Assembly (NCBI GenBank): GCA_032089155.1
Contig: DAMDEV010000016.1
Location: 1 to 26,001 of the forward strand
DNA: 26,001 nucleotides
Direction: 5' to 3'
Source of the DNA: Faucicola sp032089155
GTDB lineage: Bacteria; Pseudomonadota; Gammaproteobacteria; Pseudomonadales; Moraxellaceae
Each line of letters starts with the position of its first letter. Within the stretch, counting starts at the first letter, position 1. The notes beneath the pieces are model-generated. The model made no database searches. It had not been told where the DNA came from and saw only the letters and a program-made list of their open reading frames with translations. Positions 6,933-13,985 of the stretch are shown in pieces. Both the position numbers and the translations under genes were made by a program.

Positions 6933-6958
6933 AAGGCATCCCTAGTATGCCTTTTTTT
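6933..6958 (+). terminator. Intrinsic terminator of fxsA
   Basis: AAGGCAT (6933-6939) and ATGCCTT (6947-6953) form a 7-bp stem with a 7-base loop. A run of seven T follows (6952-6958). It lies 40 bases after the fxsA stop. Confidence 0.85.
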
Positions 6959-7096
6959 ATGCCCTATTTTTGCGAAAAACTGGGTTTACTTTTTGCAAAA
7001 ATTCCTGCAATGTGATTTACTTAACACAAAATTTGTTATATAAATTCTATAATGATACAATTTGTTTCGTTTTGGAATTTTTAGGTTTGAGCGTGA

Positions 7097-7134
7097 TTTT
7101 TATTTTTGGTAAATGTTTTTATTTTTGATAAATG
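7097..7134. repeat. 19-bp tandem duplication in the scoA leader
   Basis: TTTTTATTTTTGGTAAATG (7097-7115) is repeated immediately as TTTTTATTTTTGATAAATG (7116-7134), with one mismatch. It ends 37 bases before the scoA start and would lie in the 5' leader or promoter region. A TATAAT at 7048-7053 has no convincing -35 partner. Confidence 0.85.
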
Positions 7135-7171
7135 ATATTAACAACATTGGTTAGCGACAAGGAGTGAATGT

Positions 7172-7879
7172 ATGACCAGCAAAGTATATGACAGCGCAGC
7201 TTCGGCACTTGAAGGCGTCATCAAAGATGGACAAACGATTGCGGTGGGTGGTTTTGGTCTGTGTGGTATCCCCGAAGCTTTAATTGAAGCCTTACGAGAT
7301 AGCGGCGTTAAAGATTTGACTTGTATCAGCAATAACGCGGGTGTCGATGGTTTTGGTTTGGGATTATTGCTAGAGACTCGCCAAGTCAAAAAAATGATTG
7401 CGTCTTATGTCGGTGAAAACAAAGAATTTGAACGGCAGTTTTTATCGGGCGAATTGGAAGTGGAATTGACCCCACAAGGGACGCTGGCAGAAAAATTGCG
7501 TGCCGGGGGTGCGGGCATCCCTGCGTTCTTTACCGCAACTGGCGTAGGCACCCAAATTGCTGAAGGTAAAGAAGAACGTGAATTTGATGGTCGTCAATAT
7601 ATCCTTGAGCGCTCATTAGTCGCTGACGTGGCACTGGTCAAAGCCCAAAAAGCCGATAAAGCAGGCAACTTGATGTTCAATAAAACGGCGCGTAACTTTA
7701 ACCCAGATGTCGCCACGGCTGGTAAAGTTACCATTGTCGAAGTTGAGCAGTTGGTGGAAACTGGCGAGCTAGACCCCGACCAAATTCATTTGCCGGGTAT
7801 TTATGTGCATCGCATTGTGGTCAATGCCAACCCAGAAAAACGCATCGAAAAAGTGACGACCAAAGAACAGACAAACTAG
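7172..7879 (+). CDS. scoA: Succinyl-CoA:3-ketoacid CoA-transferase, subunit A
   Basis: This 235-residue protein is the alpha subunit of a family I CoA-transferase that moves CoA between succinyl-CoA and acetoacetate, or a related 3-oxoacid, for ketone-body and fatty-acid use. It begins MTSKVYDSAASALEGVIKDG and carries the signature GGFGLCGIPE (26-35), ISNNAGVDGFGLG and LAEKLRAGGAGIPAFFT, typical of ScoA. AAGGAG lies 7 bases before the start. The next gene, scoB, follows after 17 bases, and the two subunits make the active enzyme. PcaI (3-oxoadipate) and AtoD are close relatives, but the sequence reads most like ScoA; no pca or ato genes lie here. An upstream 19-bp duplication lies in the leader. 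Confidence 0.92.
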   Translation: MTSKVYDSAASALEGVIKDGQTIAVGGFGLCGIPEALIEALRDSGVKDLTCISNNAGVDGFGLGLLLETRQVKKMIASYVGENKEFERQFLSGELEVELTPQGTLAEKLRAGGAGIPAFFTATGVGTQIAEGKEEREFDGRQYILERSLVADVALVKAQKADKAGNLMFNKTARNFNPDVATAGKVTIVEVEQLVETGELDPDQIHLPGIYVHRIVVNANPEKRIEKVTTKEQTN

Positions 7880-7896
7880 GATATAAGGAGATTACC

Positions 7897-8526
7897 ATGG
7901 CATGGACTCGTGAACAAATGGCACAAAGAGCCGCAAAAGAACTACAAGACGGCTTTTATGTCAATCTAGGTATCGGTTTACCGACCTTAGTGGCGAACTA
8001 TATTCCAGAAGGCGTCAATGTTTGGCTACAATCAGAAAATGGGCTGCTTGGGATTGATGAATTCCCAACACCCGATAAAGTTGACCCAGATCTAATCAAT
8101 GCGGGTAAACAGACCGTCACTACAGCGACTGGTGCGAGCTTTTTTTCAAGCTCACAATCATTTGCCATGATTCGTGGCGGCAAAGTCAACCTTGCTATCT
8201 TGGGGGCGATGGAAGTTTCAGACAGTGGCGATCTTGCCAACTGGATGATTCCTGGCAAGATGGTTAAAGGCATGGGCGGCGCGATGGACTTGGTCGCAGG
8301 CGTTCAACGCGTCATTGTATTGATGGAACATACCAACAAACATGGTGAGCCAAAAGTATTGGCTGAATGTACGCTACCCTTGACAGGCAAAAAAGTGGTG
8401 AATCGTATCATCTCTGATTTAGCCATCATGGATGTGACCGATAACGGTCTAAAACTGGTTGAGCTGGCAGACGGTGTCACGTTTGAAGAATTACAATCAA
8501 AAACGCCTGTAACCATTGCACAATAA
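7897..8526 (+). CDS. scoB: Succinyl-CoA:3-ketoacid CoA-transferase, subunit B
   Basis: The beta subunit (209 residues) carries the catalytic glutamate that forms the enzyme-CoA thioester, E47 in QSENGLLG. It also has the family features YVNLGIGLPTLVANYIP (21-37) and GGKVNLAILGAMEVS. The length matches the ScoB/AtoA group (about 210-220). AAGGAG lies 6 bases before ATG. The gene is translationally close to scoA, and a terminator follows at 8597, so scoAB is a two-gene operon with no partner dehydrogenase or thiolase in the window. Confidence 0.93.
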   Translation: MAWTREQMAQRAAKELQDGFYVNLGIGLPTLVANYIPEGVNVWLQSENGLLGIDEFPTPDKVDPDLINAGKQTVTTATGASFFSSSQSFAMIRGGKVNLAILGAMEVSDSGDLANWMIPGKMVKGMGGAMDLVAGVQRVIVLMEHTNKHGEPKVLAECTLPLTGKKVVNRIISDLAIMDVTDNGLKLVELADGVTFEELQSKTPVTIAQ

Positions 8527-8596
8527 TTGCACTATAACACCTGCAAGATAACGACTGTAAAATAGCGCTGTCACAAGTCAGCGTTAAATTGCCATT

Positions 8597-8623
8597 AAAA
8601 GGACAGTGATGCTGTCCTTTTTT
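8597..8623 (+). terminator. Intrinsic terminator of scoAB
   Basis: AAAAGGACAG (8597-8606) pairs perfectly with CTGTCCTTTT (8612-8621) across a 5-base loop and continues into further T. It is about 70 bases beyond the scoB stop. Confidence 0.9.
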
Positions 8624-8648
8624 ATGGTTTTTTTACGGTTTTGGCTTT

Positions 8649-8677
8649 TTTACTTTCGGTGATTTGTCCTCTATAAT
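8649..8677 (+). promoter_or_regulatory. Predicted promoter of the Sel1-repeat gene
   Basis: TTTACT (8649-8654) and a consensus TATAAT (8672-8677) are separated by 17 bases, just after the scoAB terminator. Transcription would start near 8684, leaving a leader of about 23 bases before the ATG at 8707. Confidence 0.6.
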
Positions 8678-8706
8678 GACATCACTATCAACATTTATCC
8701 AACGCT

Positions 8707-9921
8707 ATGATTGCATCTTCCTTATCTCATCCCAAATTTATCACCGATGAAGACAATCCGCTGATTGATCGTAAATATCCCAATGAGATGGCAGCCAATG
8801 ACGGGGTGGCATTGCCGCAAATTTATCGGTTTGACTTTACTGAGGTGCCAGATTTTAGCAAAACAGTGATGCAAATCACTCCGGTGATGGATAAGTCCAC
8901 TGCAATTGATACACCCAATGATCATGAAGCAGTATCAGAAAATGTCACCCCTGCTACTGATAAATCTGTGCACATGGCTGAAAAAACGGCGTCATCGGCG
9001 GTGCCCACTTCGCTTAACAATCCCCTTACTTCTCAATCGCTAACCAGCAAAATCCCATCAAAAACCCGCTCAAATCGCCAAATCATCGCGCAAGCAAGAG
9101 CCCAAGCCAAACAAATTGAACAGCAAAAACAACAACAAGAACAGCAACGCCAAGCACAAGAAATCGCGCGCTATCAGGCAGAAGTTGAAGCCGCGCTACT
9201 CAATCCCACACTGCATGAAGGACTGCTCAATCAGCGCAAATCCATTGCCGAATCACAGGCAGTGGTCAACAAACATGCGATTTTTGGCGAGCTTGCACAG
9301 GATTTGCAGACCATTCAATGGCTTGATTCAGACATGGCAGAACAAAGCCGAGCAATATATGAAAAAGCGGTTACGCTGATTCAAACAGCGCAATCAAGTG
9401 GCAATTTATTAGAAAATAATTTATTAGAAAGCAACGTATTAGAAAATGATGTACTCGAAGAAAATGTAGTCGAAAACAATATCTCAGCAGACAATTTGGG
9501 AAAAGCCGTACAAATAATTGATGAATTTGCCAAGAATGGTCTTGCTGATGCATTACTGCGCCAAGCGCTGTGGCTATTTGAAGGCAATCACTTACTCAAG
9601 ATTTCTCAAAATTCCCAACAAGCTTTGCTACTGTTGCAACAAGCAGCCTCGCAGCATGATAATCGTGCGGAGAAATTACTCAGTAAACTCTACTATGCAG
9701 GACATGAGGTTGAGCAAGATAGCGAGATGGGCAAATACTGGCTAGAACTGGCGGCGGCACATGGTCACTCTGACGCCATGCGCATTTCGCAAGGTATTGC
9801 CACCCTGTCATTACTCAAGCAAACCCAACGCGAGGATACTAGCTATGCCAAAAAAATGGCGCTTGCGACTGCGGCGCTGATTATATTCATGATACTGATA
9901 TTTGTGGCAGTTAAAGTTTAA
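8707..9921 (+). CDS. Tail-anchored Sel1-repeat protein of unknown function
   Basis: This 404-residue protein has no recognised name. Residues 1-110 are low-complexity and polar. Residues about 115-165 are rich in Gln, Ala and Glu and probably form a coiled coil (QAKQIEQQKQQQEQQRQ). Residues 234-258 are five tandem five-residue units (LLENN, LLESN, VLEND, VLEEN, VVENN) encoded by 15-bp repeats. Residues about 320-357 match one Sel1-like repeat (RAEKLLSKLYYAGHEVEQDS, then YWLELAAAHGHSDA), a TPR-type protein-binding fold. Residues 385-402 are a hydrophobic helix right at the C-terminus, so the protein is probably tail-anchored with most of its mass in the cytoplasm. There is no clear Shine-Dalgarno before 8707, but a good promoter lies 30 bases upstream. 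A scaffold or adaptor role is only a guess. Confidence 0.8.
   Translation: MIASSLSHPKFITDEDNPLIDRKYPNEMAANDGVALPQIYRFDFTEVPDFSKTVMQITPVMDKSTAIDTPNDHEAVSENVTPATDKSVHMAEKTASSAVPTSLNNPLTSQSLTSKIPSKTRSNRQIIAQARAQAKQIEQQKQQQEQQRQAQEIARYQAEVEAALLNPTLHEGLLNQRKSIAESQAVVNKHAIFGELAQDLQTIQWLDSDMAEQSRAIYEKAVTLIQTAQSSGNLLENNLLESNVLENDVLEENVVENNISADNLGKAVQIIDEFAKNGLADALLRQALWLFEGNHLLKISQNSQQALLLLQQAASQHDNRAEKLLSKLYYAGHEVEQDSEMGKYWLELAAAHGHSDAMRISQGIATLSLLKQTQREDTSYAKKMALATAALIIFMILIFVAVKV
9406..9480 (+). repeat. Five 15-bp tandem units inside the Sel1-repeat gene
   Basis: The 15-base units at 9406, 9421, 9436, 9451 and 9466 encode LLENN, LLESN, VLEND, VLEEN and VVENN. The first two are near-identical in DNA; later ones diverge mainly at the third codon position and at the hydrophobic positions. 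Unit length keeps the frame, so copy number could vary without breaking the protein. Confidence 0.9.
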
Positions 9922-9922
9922 A

Positions 9923-9975
9923 GATTTGGATGAATGCCGTGATTTGGGTATTAGACAAGGTTAAACATCCAAATC
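9923..9975. terminator. Long-loop inverted repeat between convergent genes
   Basis: GATTTGGATG (9923-9932) and CATCCAAATC (9966-9975) are perfect 10-bp arms 33 bases apart. They fill the 67-base gap between the convergent Sel1-repeat gene and rnt. There is no good U tract on the plus side and only a weak one on the minus side, so a shared transcript-end structure is plausible but not proven. Confidence 0.4.
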
Positions 9976-9988
9976 ACTACCAAAAAAT

Positions 9989-10723
9989 TTAGTCATTAGT
10001 TGGGTCATCAGATGGCACTAGTACGTCCTCGTCATTGCTATCCTGACGCTCATCACCCTTATACTCATCATCATTAGCCTCATCGCTCGCCAAGTTTGGC
10101 GTCAGCATCGGATAATTGTTTAAGATATAACAAAACAATTCAGCCGTTTTTTGGGTGTCATATAAGGCAGAATGCGCTTCATTACCATCAAATTCTAGCC
10201 CAGCGAGTTTGCAAGCTCTCGCCAATACTGTTTGACCAAACGCAAGCGCGGATAAGGTGACGGTATCTAACACGGAGAACTGGTGAAATTGGCTTTGATT
10301 TTTGCTATTGGTACGCTCAATTAAAGCATTTAAAAAGCTCAGGTCAAAATGCGCATTATGCCCTACCAAAATACATTTGGTACATTGGGTCGATTGACGC
10401 ACCGTTTTTAAGTATTTAAAAATACGGCGAATGGCGGTTTTTTCATCTTCAGCAATGGCTTTTCGCATCGGGCTGTGGGGATTGATGCCAGTGAATTGCA
10501 GGGCGCGCGCTTCAAGATTTGCCCCTTCAAACGGCTCAATATGGGCATTGACCGCCTCTCCTGGGTAAAAACGCCCGGTATCATCCATCAAAATTGGAAT
10601 ACAGGCAATCTCAAGCAAGGCATCGGTTTTTGGATTGAACCCTGCTGTCTCTACGTCCACCACCACGGGCAAGTAATTGCGAAAACGGTTGGCAATAGTC
10701 ATCGATTCAGTTGTGGCGGTCAT
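9989..10723 (-). CDS. rnt: Ribonuclease T
   Basis: RNase T is the DEDDh 3'-5' exoribonuclease that trims tRNA and other stable RNA 3' ends and turns over the tRNA CCA end. The protein has 244 residues. The catalytic set is visible: D23 and E25 in VVDVETAGFNPKTDALLEIA, D127 in GHNAHFDLSF, and H184 and D189 in EAHSALYDT. VEPF-type substrate-binding sequence appears as HIEPFEGANL (61-70). E. coli RNase T has 215 residues; here a strongly acidic tail (about 213-244, rich in Asp/Glu) is added. AAGGTAACGT before the ATG supports the start at 10723. It lies 45 bases downstream of pyrC on the same strand, a pairing known from other Pseudomonadales, so the two are probably co-transcribed. Confidence 0.95.
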   Translation of the reverse strand: MTATTESMTIANRFRNYLPVVVDVETAGFNPKTDALLEIACIPILMDDTGRFYPGEAVNAHIEPFEGANLEARALQFTGINPHSPMRKAIAEDEKTAIRRIFKYLKTVRQSTQCTKCILVGHNAHFDLSFLNALIERTNSKNQSQFHQFSVLDTVTLSALAFGQTVLARACKLAGLEFDGNEAHSALYDTQKTAELFCYILNNYPMLTPNLASDEANDDEYKGDERQDSNDEDVLVPSDDPTND

Positions 10724-10768
10724 ACGTTACCTTGCGGAAAAAAAACAGAAGAAATAAAGGGTGAACAA

Positions 10769-11851
10769 TCATACGGCTAAATTAAATGGCATCACTTTCC
10801 AGTCCAGCGTTTGTCCAGCCATCAGCGGGGTCAAATCTTTACCGTCAAGATAAGGATAATGCGCCGGTACTTGCCATGGTTCACGCACCAAGGTCACTTT
10901 ATCACTATTGATAGGTAAGCCATAAAATTTTGCCCCGTGAATACTGGTAAAGCCTTCTAACTTATCAAGTTTTCCCACGCTTTCAAAGGCTTGGGCATAC
11001 AAGGGCAGCGCAATCGATGCGCTGTAACAGCCTGCACAACCACAAGCATTTTCCTTGGTATGCGTCGCATGGGGCGCAGAGTCAGTGCCAATAAAGAATT
11101 TGGGATTACCACTGGTTGCCACATCAAGTAATACTTTTTGGTGACTTTGGCGTTTTAAAATCGGCAAGCAATAAAAATGCGGTTTAATGCCACCCACCAG
11201 CAGGTGATTACGATTAAACAGTAAATGCTGCGGGGTAATCGTCGCTGCGACATTTTTACCCTGTGACAACACAAAGTCAGCGGCATCACTGGTGGTGATG
11301 TGTTCAAAGACGATTTTTAGTTTTGGAAATTTATCAATGAGATTGACCATCACTTCATCAATAAAGCGTTTTTCACGGTCAAAAATATCAATATGATGGT
11401 GCGTCACTTCACCATGTACCAACAGCGGCAAACCCAACGCCTCCATCTTGGCAAATACATCGGTGCAATGATTAATATGGCTCACCCCATCCGCAGAATT
11501 GGTGGTCGCACCTGCAGGATATAACTTAACTGCTTTTACTACCCCTGAATCAACGGCGGCTTCGATGTCTTCTGCCGTCAGTGACTCGGTTAAGTAAAGC
11601 GTCATCAATGGCTCAAATTGTTGGGAGATACTGTCATTGGGCACTTGCGCCAAAATACGCTCACGATAAGCGATAGCATCAGCGGCTGTTTTGACGGGTG
11701 GCACCAAATTTGGCATACAAATGGCACGGCGAAAATTGGCAGCGGCATGTGGCACCGTCGTGGCAAGCGCCTGCCCATCCCGTAAATGAATATGCCAGTC
11801 ATCAGGGGCAGTAATAGTAAAAGTATTGATAGATGCAGTCGCTGCGCTCAT
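10769..11851 (-). CDS. pyrC: Dihydroorotase PyrC
   Basis: PyrC is the zinc enzyme that cyclises carbamoyl-aspartate to dihydroorotate, the third step of pyrimidine synthesis. The 360-residue length and sequence fit the class II (E. coli-like) enzyme of about 348 residues. Visible active-site residues are H20 and H22 in DDWHIHLRDG, R24, N48 in MPNLVPP, the carboxylated lysine K109 in VKLYPAGATTNS, histidines in LLVHGEVT and FEHITTSDA, and the catalytic aspartate in FIGTDSAPH. GAGGAAATC directly before ATG is a good ribosome binding site. rnt follows 45 bases downstream. I see no attenuator or PyrR-type leader in the 175-base upstream spacer. Confidence 0.96.
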   Translation of the reverse strand: MSAATASINTFTITAPDDWHIHLRDGQALATTVPHAAANFRRAICMPNLVPPVKTAADAIAYRERILAQVPNDSISQQFEPLMTLYLTESLTAEDIEAAVDSGVVKAVKLYPAGATTNSADGVSHINHCTDVFAKMEALGLPLLVHGEVTHHHIDIFDREKRFIDEVMVNLIDKFPKLKIVFEHITTSDAADFVLSQGKNVAATITPQHLLFNRNHLLVGGIKPHFYCLPILKRQSHQKVLLDVATSGNPKFFIGTDSAPHATHTKENACGCAGCYSASIALPLYAQAFESVGKLDKLEGFTSIHGAKFYGLPINSDKVTLVREPWQVPAHYPYLDGKDLTPLMAGQTLDWKVMPFNLAV

Positions 11852-11950
11852 GATTTCCTCGAACAGTTTTGAGAGTGCCTTAAAAAAACAACGTCAAAAA
11901 CCGATAATTGAAGCGTTGAAAAACTTGTGCATGATAGCAGTTTTAGGCAA

Positions 11951-12016
11951 AAAACGACATGAAAATATTCGCAAGCCAAGTACACTGACAAATAATGCGT
12001 CAGTTTATGTCGTTTT
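11951..12016 (-). terminator. Composite hairpin after the lysine-rich membrane protein gene
   Basis: Outer arms AAAACGACAT (11951-11960) and ATGTCGTTTT (12007-12016) enclose a second inverted repeat, ACTGAC (11984-11989) with GTCAGT (11999-12004). Read on the minus strand, the last arm ends in TTTTTT. It lies 11-76 bases beyond the stop of the 537-residue gene, so it could terminate that transcript. Confidence 0.45.
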
Positions 12017-12026
12017 GATAACGGTG

Positions 12027-13640
12027 TTAATGGGTTTTGGATTTACTACTAGGTTTGCTATTCGCCTCATTGTTTACCTTATTACCCACCTTGTTATTCG
12101 CTTTGTTATCCGTCGTGTTATTTGCCTTTTTATCAGGCTTTTTAGCGGACTTTTTGTCTGTAGCCGTTATTGACGATGAGGCTTTCTGCGCTTTTCGTGG
12201 CGATTTTTCTTTTACCGCTTTGTCCTTAGCCGTAGATTTTTTGGTGGTACTAGAAGTTTTTTCAGATTGTTGAATGTCGATTTTAGATGAGCTAGCTTTT
12301 TTCTTTTGGTCTTGTTTAGCCTCATTCTTACCATCGGCTTTGGCATCGTTATTGGTATTTTTTTTGCGGTCTTTTTTGCTTTCCGCTTTTTTGCTTTCCT
12401 CTTTTTTATCAGATTTTTTCATAGCTCGCGCTTTTTCAGCTTGCACTGAATGTTTATTATCTTGTGATTTGTGATTATCTCGCGGTTCATTATTCTCTTG
12501 TAATTCAGAGACAGCTGCTTTTTTGCCACGCTCAGTCATTGTTATCGGATTAGTTATATCCGCTACCGAGGCGACTTTTACTATCGCCACATCGTGATAA
12601 ACCGGGTGTGCCACTGACATTTCTGCCGATGGTTGAGTGGCGGCAGGCTTATCTTTGACGCTCACCAACGCGCCTACCCCACTAAAAACGGCGACAGATA
12701 ATACGGTGGCGGTCGCAATCCAATTTTTTTGTAACTTATCTATCCAATGAGCGGGTTTGCGAACTTGCGGTTTGGCGAAAATACTGCTGGCTGAAAGGGA
12801 TGTTTGTGCGTTTGACGTCACTGCTTTATTTATTTGGCGGTTAGCCTTTGAAGTCACATGTTGATTGAGGTGAGCATGCGGGATAGCTATTGGCGCGATG
12901 TTAAAAAAATTGGACACTTTATAAATAGTCATTTGTTGGACAATATGCTGTTGATAGACAGGCAAGTCCGCAATATTTTGAATTTTTGACCATGTTAATT
13001 GCTGTTGATGTATTGCTTGAAAACTGACAGCGCGCCTAAAATCCACTGCATTCATCAGCCCCGTATCTTCTGGTGACATAAAAAAAACCGGCTGCATCAC
13101 AAGCCACTCGGTAATCTGCGCTGAGTCTATATTGTTTTGTAGTGAACTTATCATATCTGCCAAATTTATCATCGCCAATGCAGTGATGGTTTGCCAAATA
13201 ATTAACAAGTTATCTAAGGGTAAATGGGTTTTTTCCAGTAACACGCCGGCAATAACGTTTTTTTGGGTTTCATCATCAAACCACTGCTCAAAAATCGATG
13301 GGCTATTTTTAGACAGTTGTTTTAAGGTTACAAAGTTGATGCCGTTTTCAGGGAAATTTTTTGTAACTAAAGCAATGAAAAATTCGGGGGTAAAACTATT
13401 TTTATCTGTTACCCGCGGCAAAGTTTGATGGATTAATGACGGATTTTGCTGAATTTTTGCCGATAACTGATAAAGCACGACTTTTAATAGCTCAGGCACC
13501 ACTTTTTTTAGATAACAAATTGATAGTTGTGACCCATCTGCTACTATCGGTAGCAATTGCGGCAGAGTGTTTGCCCAAAAATGATATAACGATATATGGT
13601 CAATGATATTACAAGGCATTGAAGGATTTTTTGACAGCAT
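12027..13640 (-). CDS. Single-pass membrane protein with a Lys/Ser/Asn-rich C-terminus, unknown function
   Basis: I do not recognise this 537-residue protein. Residues 1-250 look globular and mostly helical, with motifs such as LPIVADGSQLSICYLKKVVPE and several hydrophobic stretches; there is no signal peptide. The N-terminal half vaguely recalls OmpA-linked or DUF937-type helical regions of Acinetobacter relatives, but I cannot support that. Residues about 306-328 (WIATATVLSVAVFSGVGALVSV) form one clear membrane helix. Residues about 402-537 are low-complexity and very basic, with many Lys, Ser, Asn and Ala, ending in NKANNKVGNKVNNEANSK-like repeats and KSKTH. Such a tail could bind nucleic acid or acidic polymers, or be disordered. 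The start at 13640 has only a weak AAGTGA upstream; M8 (13619) is an alternative. It is head-to-head with the giant lipoprotein gene, 345 bases apart. Confidence 0.75.
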   Translation of the reverse strand: MLSKNPSMPCNIIDHISLYHFWANTLPQLLPIVADGSQLSICYLKKVVPELLKVVLYQLSAKIQQNPSLIHQTLPRVTDKNSFTPEFFIALVTKNFPENGINFVTLKQLSKNSPSIFEQWFDDETQKNVIAGVLLEKTHLPLDNLLIIWQTITALAMINLADMISSLQNNIDSAQITEWLVMQPVFFMSPEDTGLMNAVDFRRAVSFQAIHQQQLTWSKIQNIADLPVYQQHIVQQMTIYKVSNFFNIAPIAIPHAHLNQHVTSKANRQINKAVTSNAQTSLSASSIFAKPQVRKPAHWIDKLQKNWIATATVLSVAVFSGVGALVSVKDKPAATQPSAEMSVAHPVYHDVAIVKVASVADITNPITMTERGKKAAVSELQENNEPRDNHKSQDNKHSVQAEKARAMKKSDKKEESKKAESKKDRKKNTNNDAKADGKNEAKQDQKKKASSSKIDIQQSEKTSSTTKKSTAKDKAVKEKSPRKAQKASSSITATDKKSAKKPDKKANNTTDNKANNKVGNKVNNEANSKPSSKSKTH

Positions 13641-13985
13641 TTTTTGTCACTTAATTTACATTTTTTGGCATTGGGGTCGTTAGTGAGTTTTTAGCAATAT
13701 CGTAGATGCAGGGCAACTTCTTTATACGCCCTCTAAAAAAATAGCGTTAAATTTAGAAATCTTGTTGATAATTTATAATTTCAATACGATTAAATTCATC
13801 AAATTATGATTAGAATTTGTTGTAACTTTTGTGCAAACTTAGTAAAGTAGACAACATCAAAAATTATATTTTAGCATCAATCACGTAACATTTTCTGCTT
13901 ATCGAAAAATTGGTAATTTTTTCTTATTCTATTTATCTCTATCGATTTATTTAGCAGCCTTACTTACTTTCTCTAGGATAACTTT
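13641..13985. other. Divergent intergenic region between the Lys-rich protein and the giant lipoprotein
   Basis: This 345-base AT-rich spacer contains no ORF worth calling. It must hold the 5' ends of both divergent genes. On the plus strand a promoter is predicted at 13820-13848 and a ribosome binding site AGGA at 13975-13978. No clear promoter is seen for the minus-strand gene. AT-rich inverted repeats around 13765-13810 (ATAATTT/AAATTAT) could be sites for a regulator or nucleoid protein, but nothing specific can be named. Confidence 0.6.
13820..13848 (+). promoter_or_regulatory. Predicted promoter of the giant lipoprotein gene
   Basis: TTGTAA (13820-13825) and TAAAGT (13843-13848) are separated by 17 bases, each matching 4/6 of the sigma-70 consensus. 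This would give an untranslated leader of about 130 bases before the ATG at 13986. Confidence 0.4.

Noticed and set aside
7048..7053. TATAAT upstream of scoA as a promoter
   Set aside because: The -10 matches perfectly, but no hexamer 15-19 bases upstream resembles a -35 and there is no TG extension; not called.
9116..9745. Frames of 87 and 75 codons inside the Sel1-repeat gene
   Set aside because: They lie in other frames of a gene with clear domain features and have no signals of their own.
12037..12474. Plus-strand frames with strongly hydrophobic, membrane-like translations (78 and 66 codons)
   Set aside because: They are antisense to the Lys-rich tail of the 537-residue gene; AAA/AAG codons read backwards as Phe/Leu give false membrane proteins.
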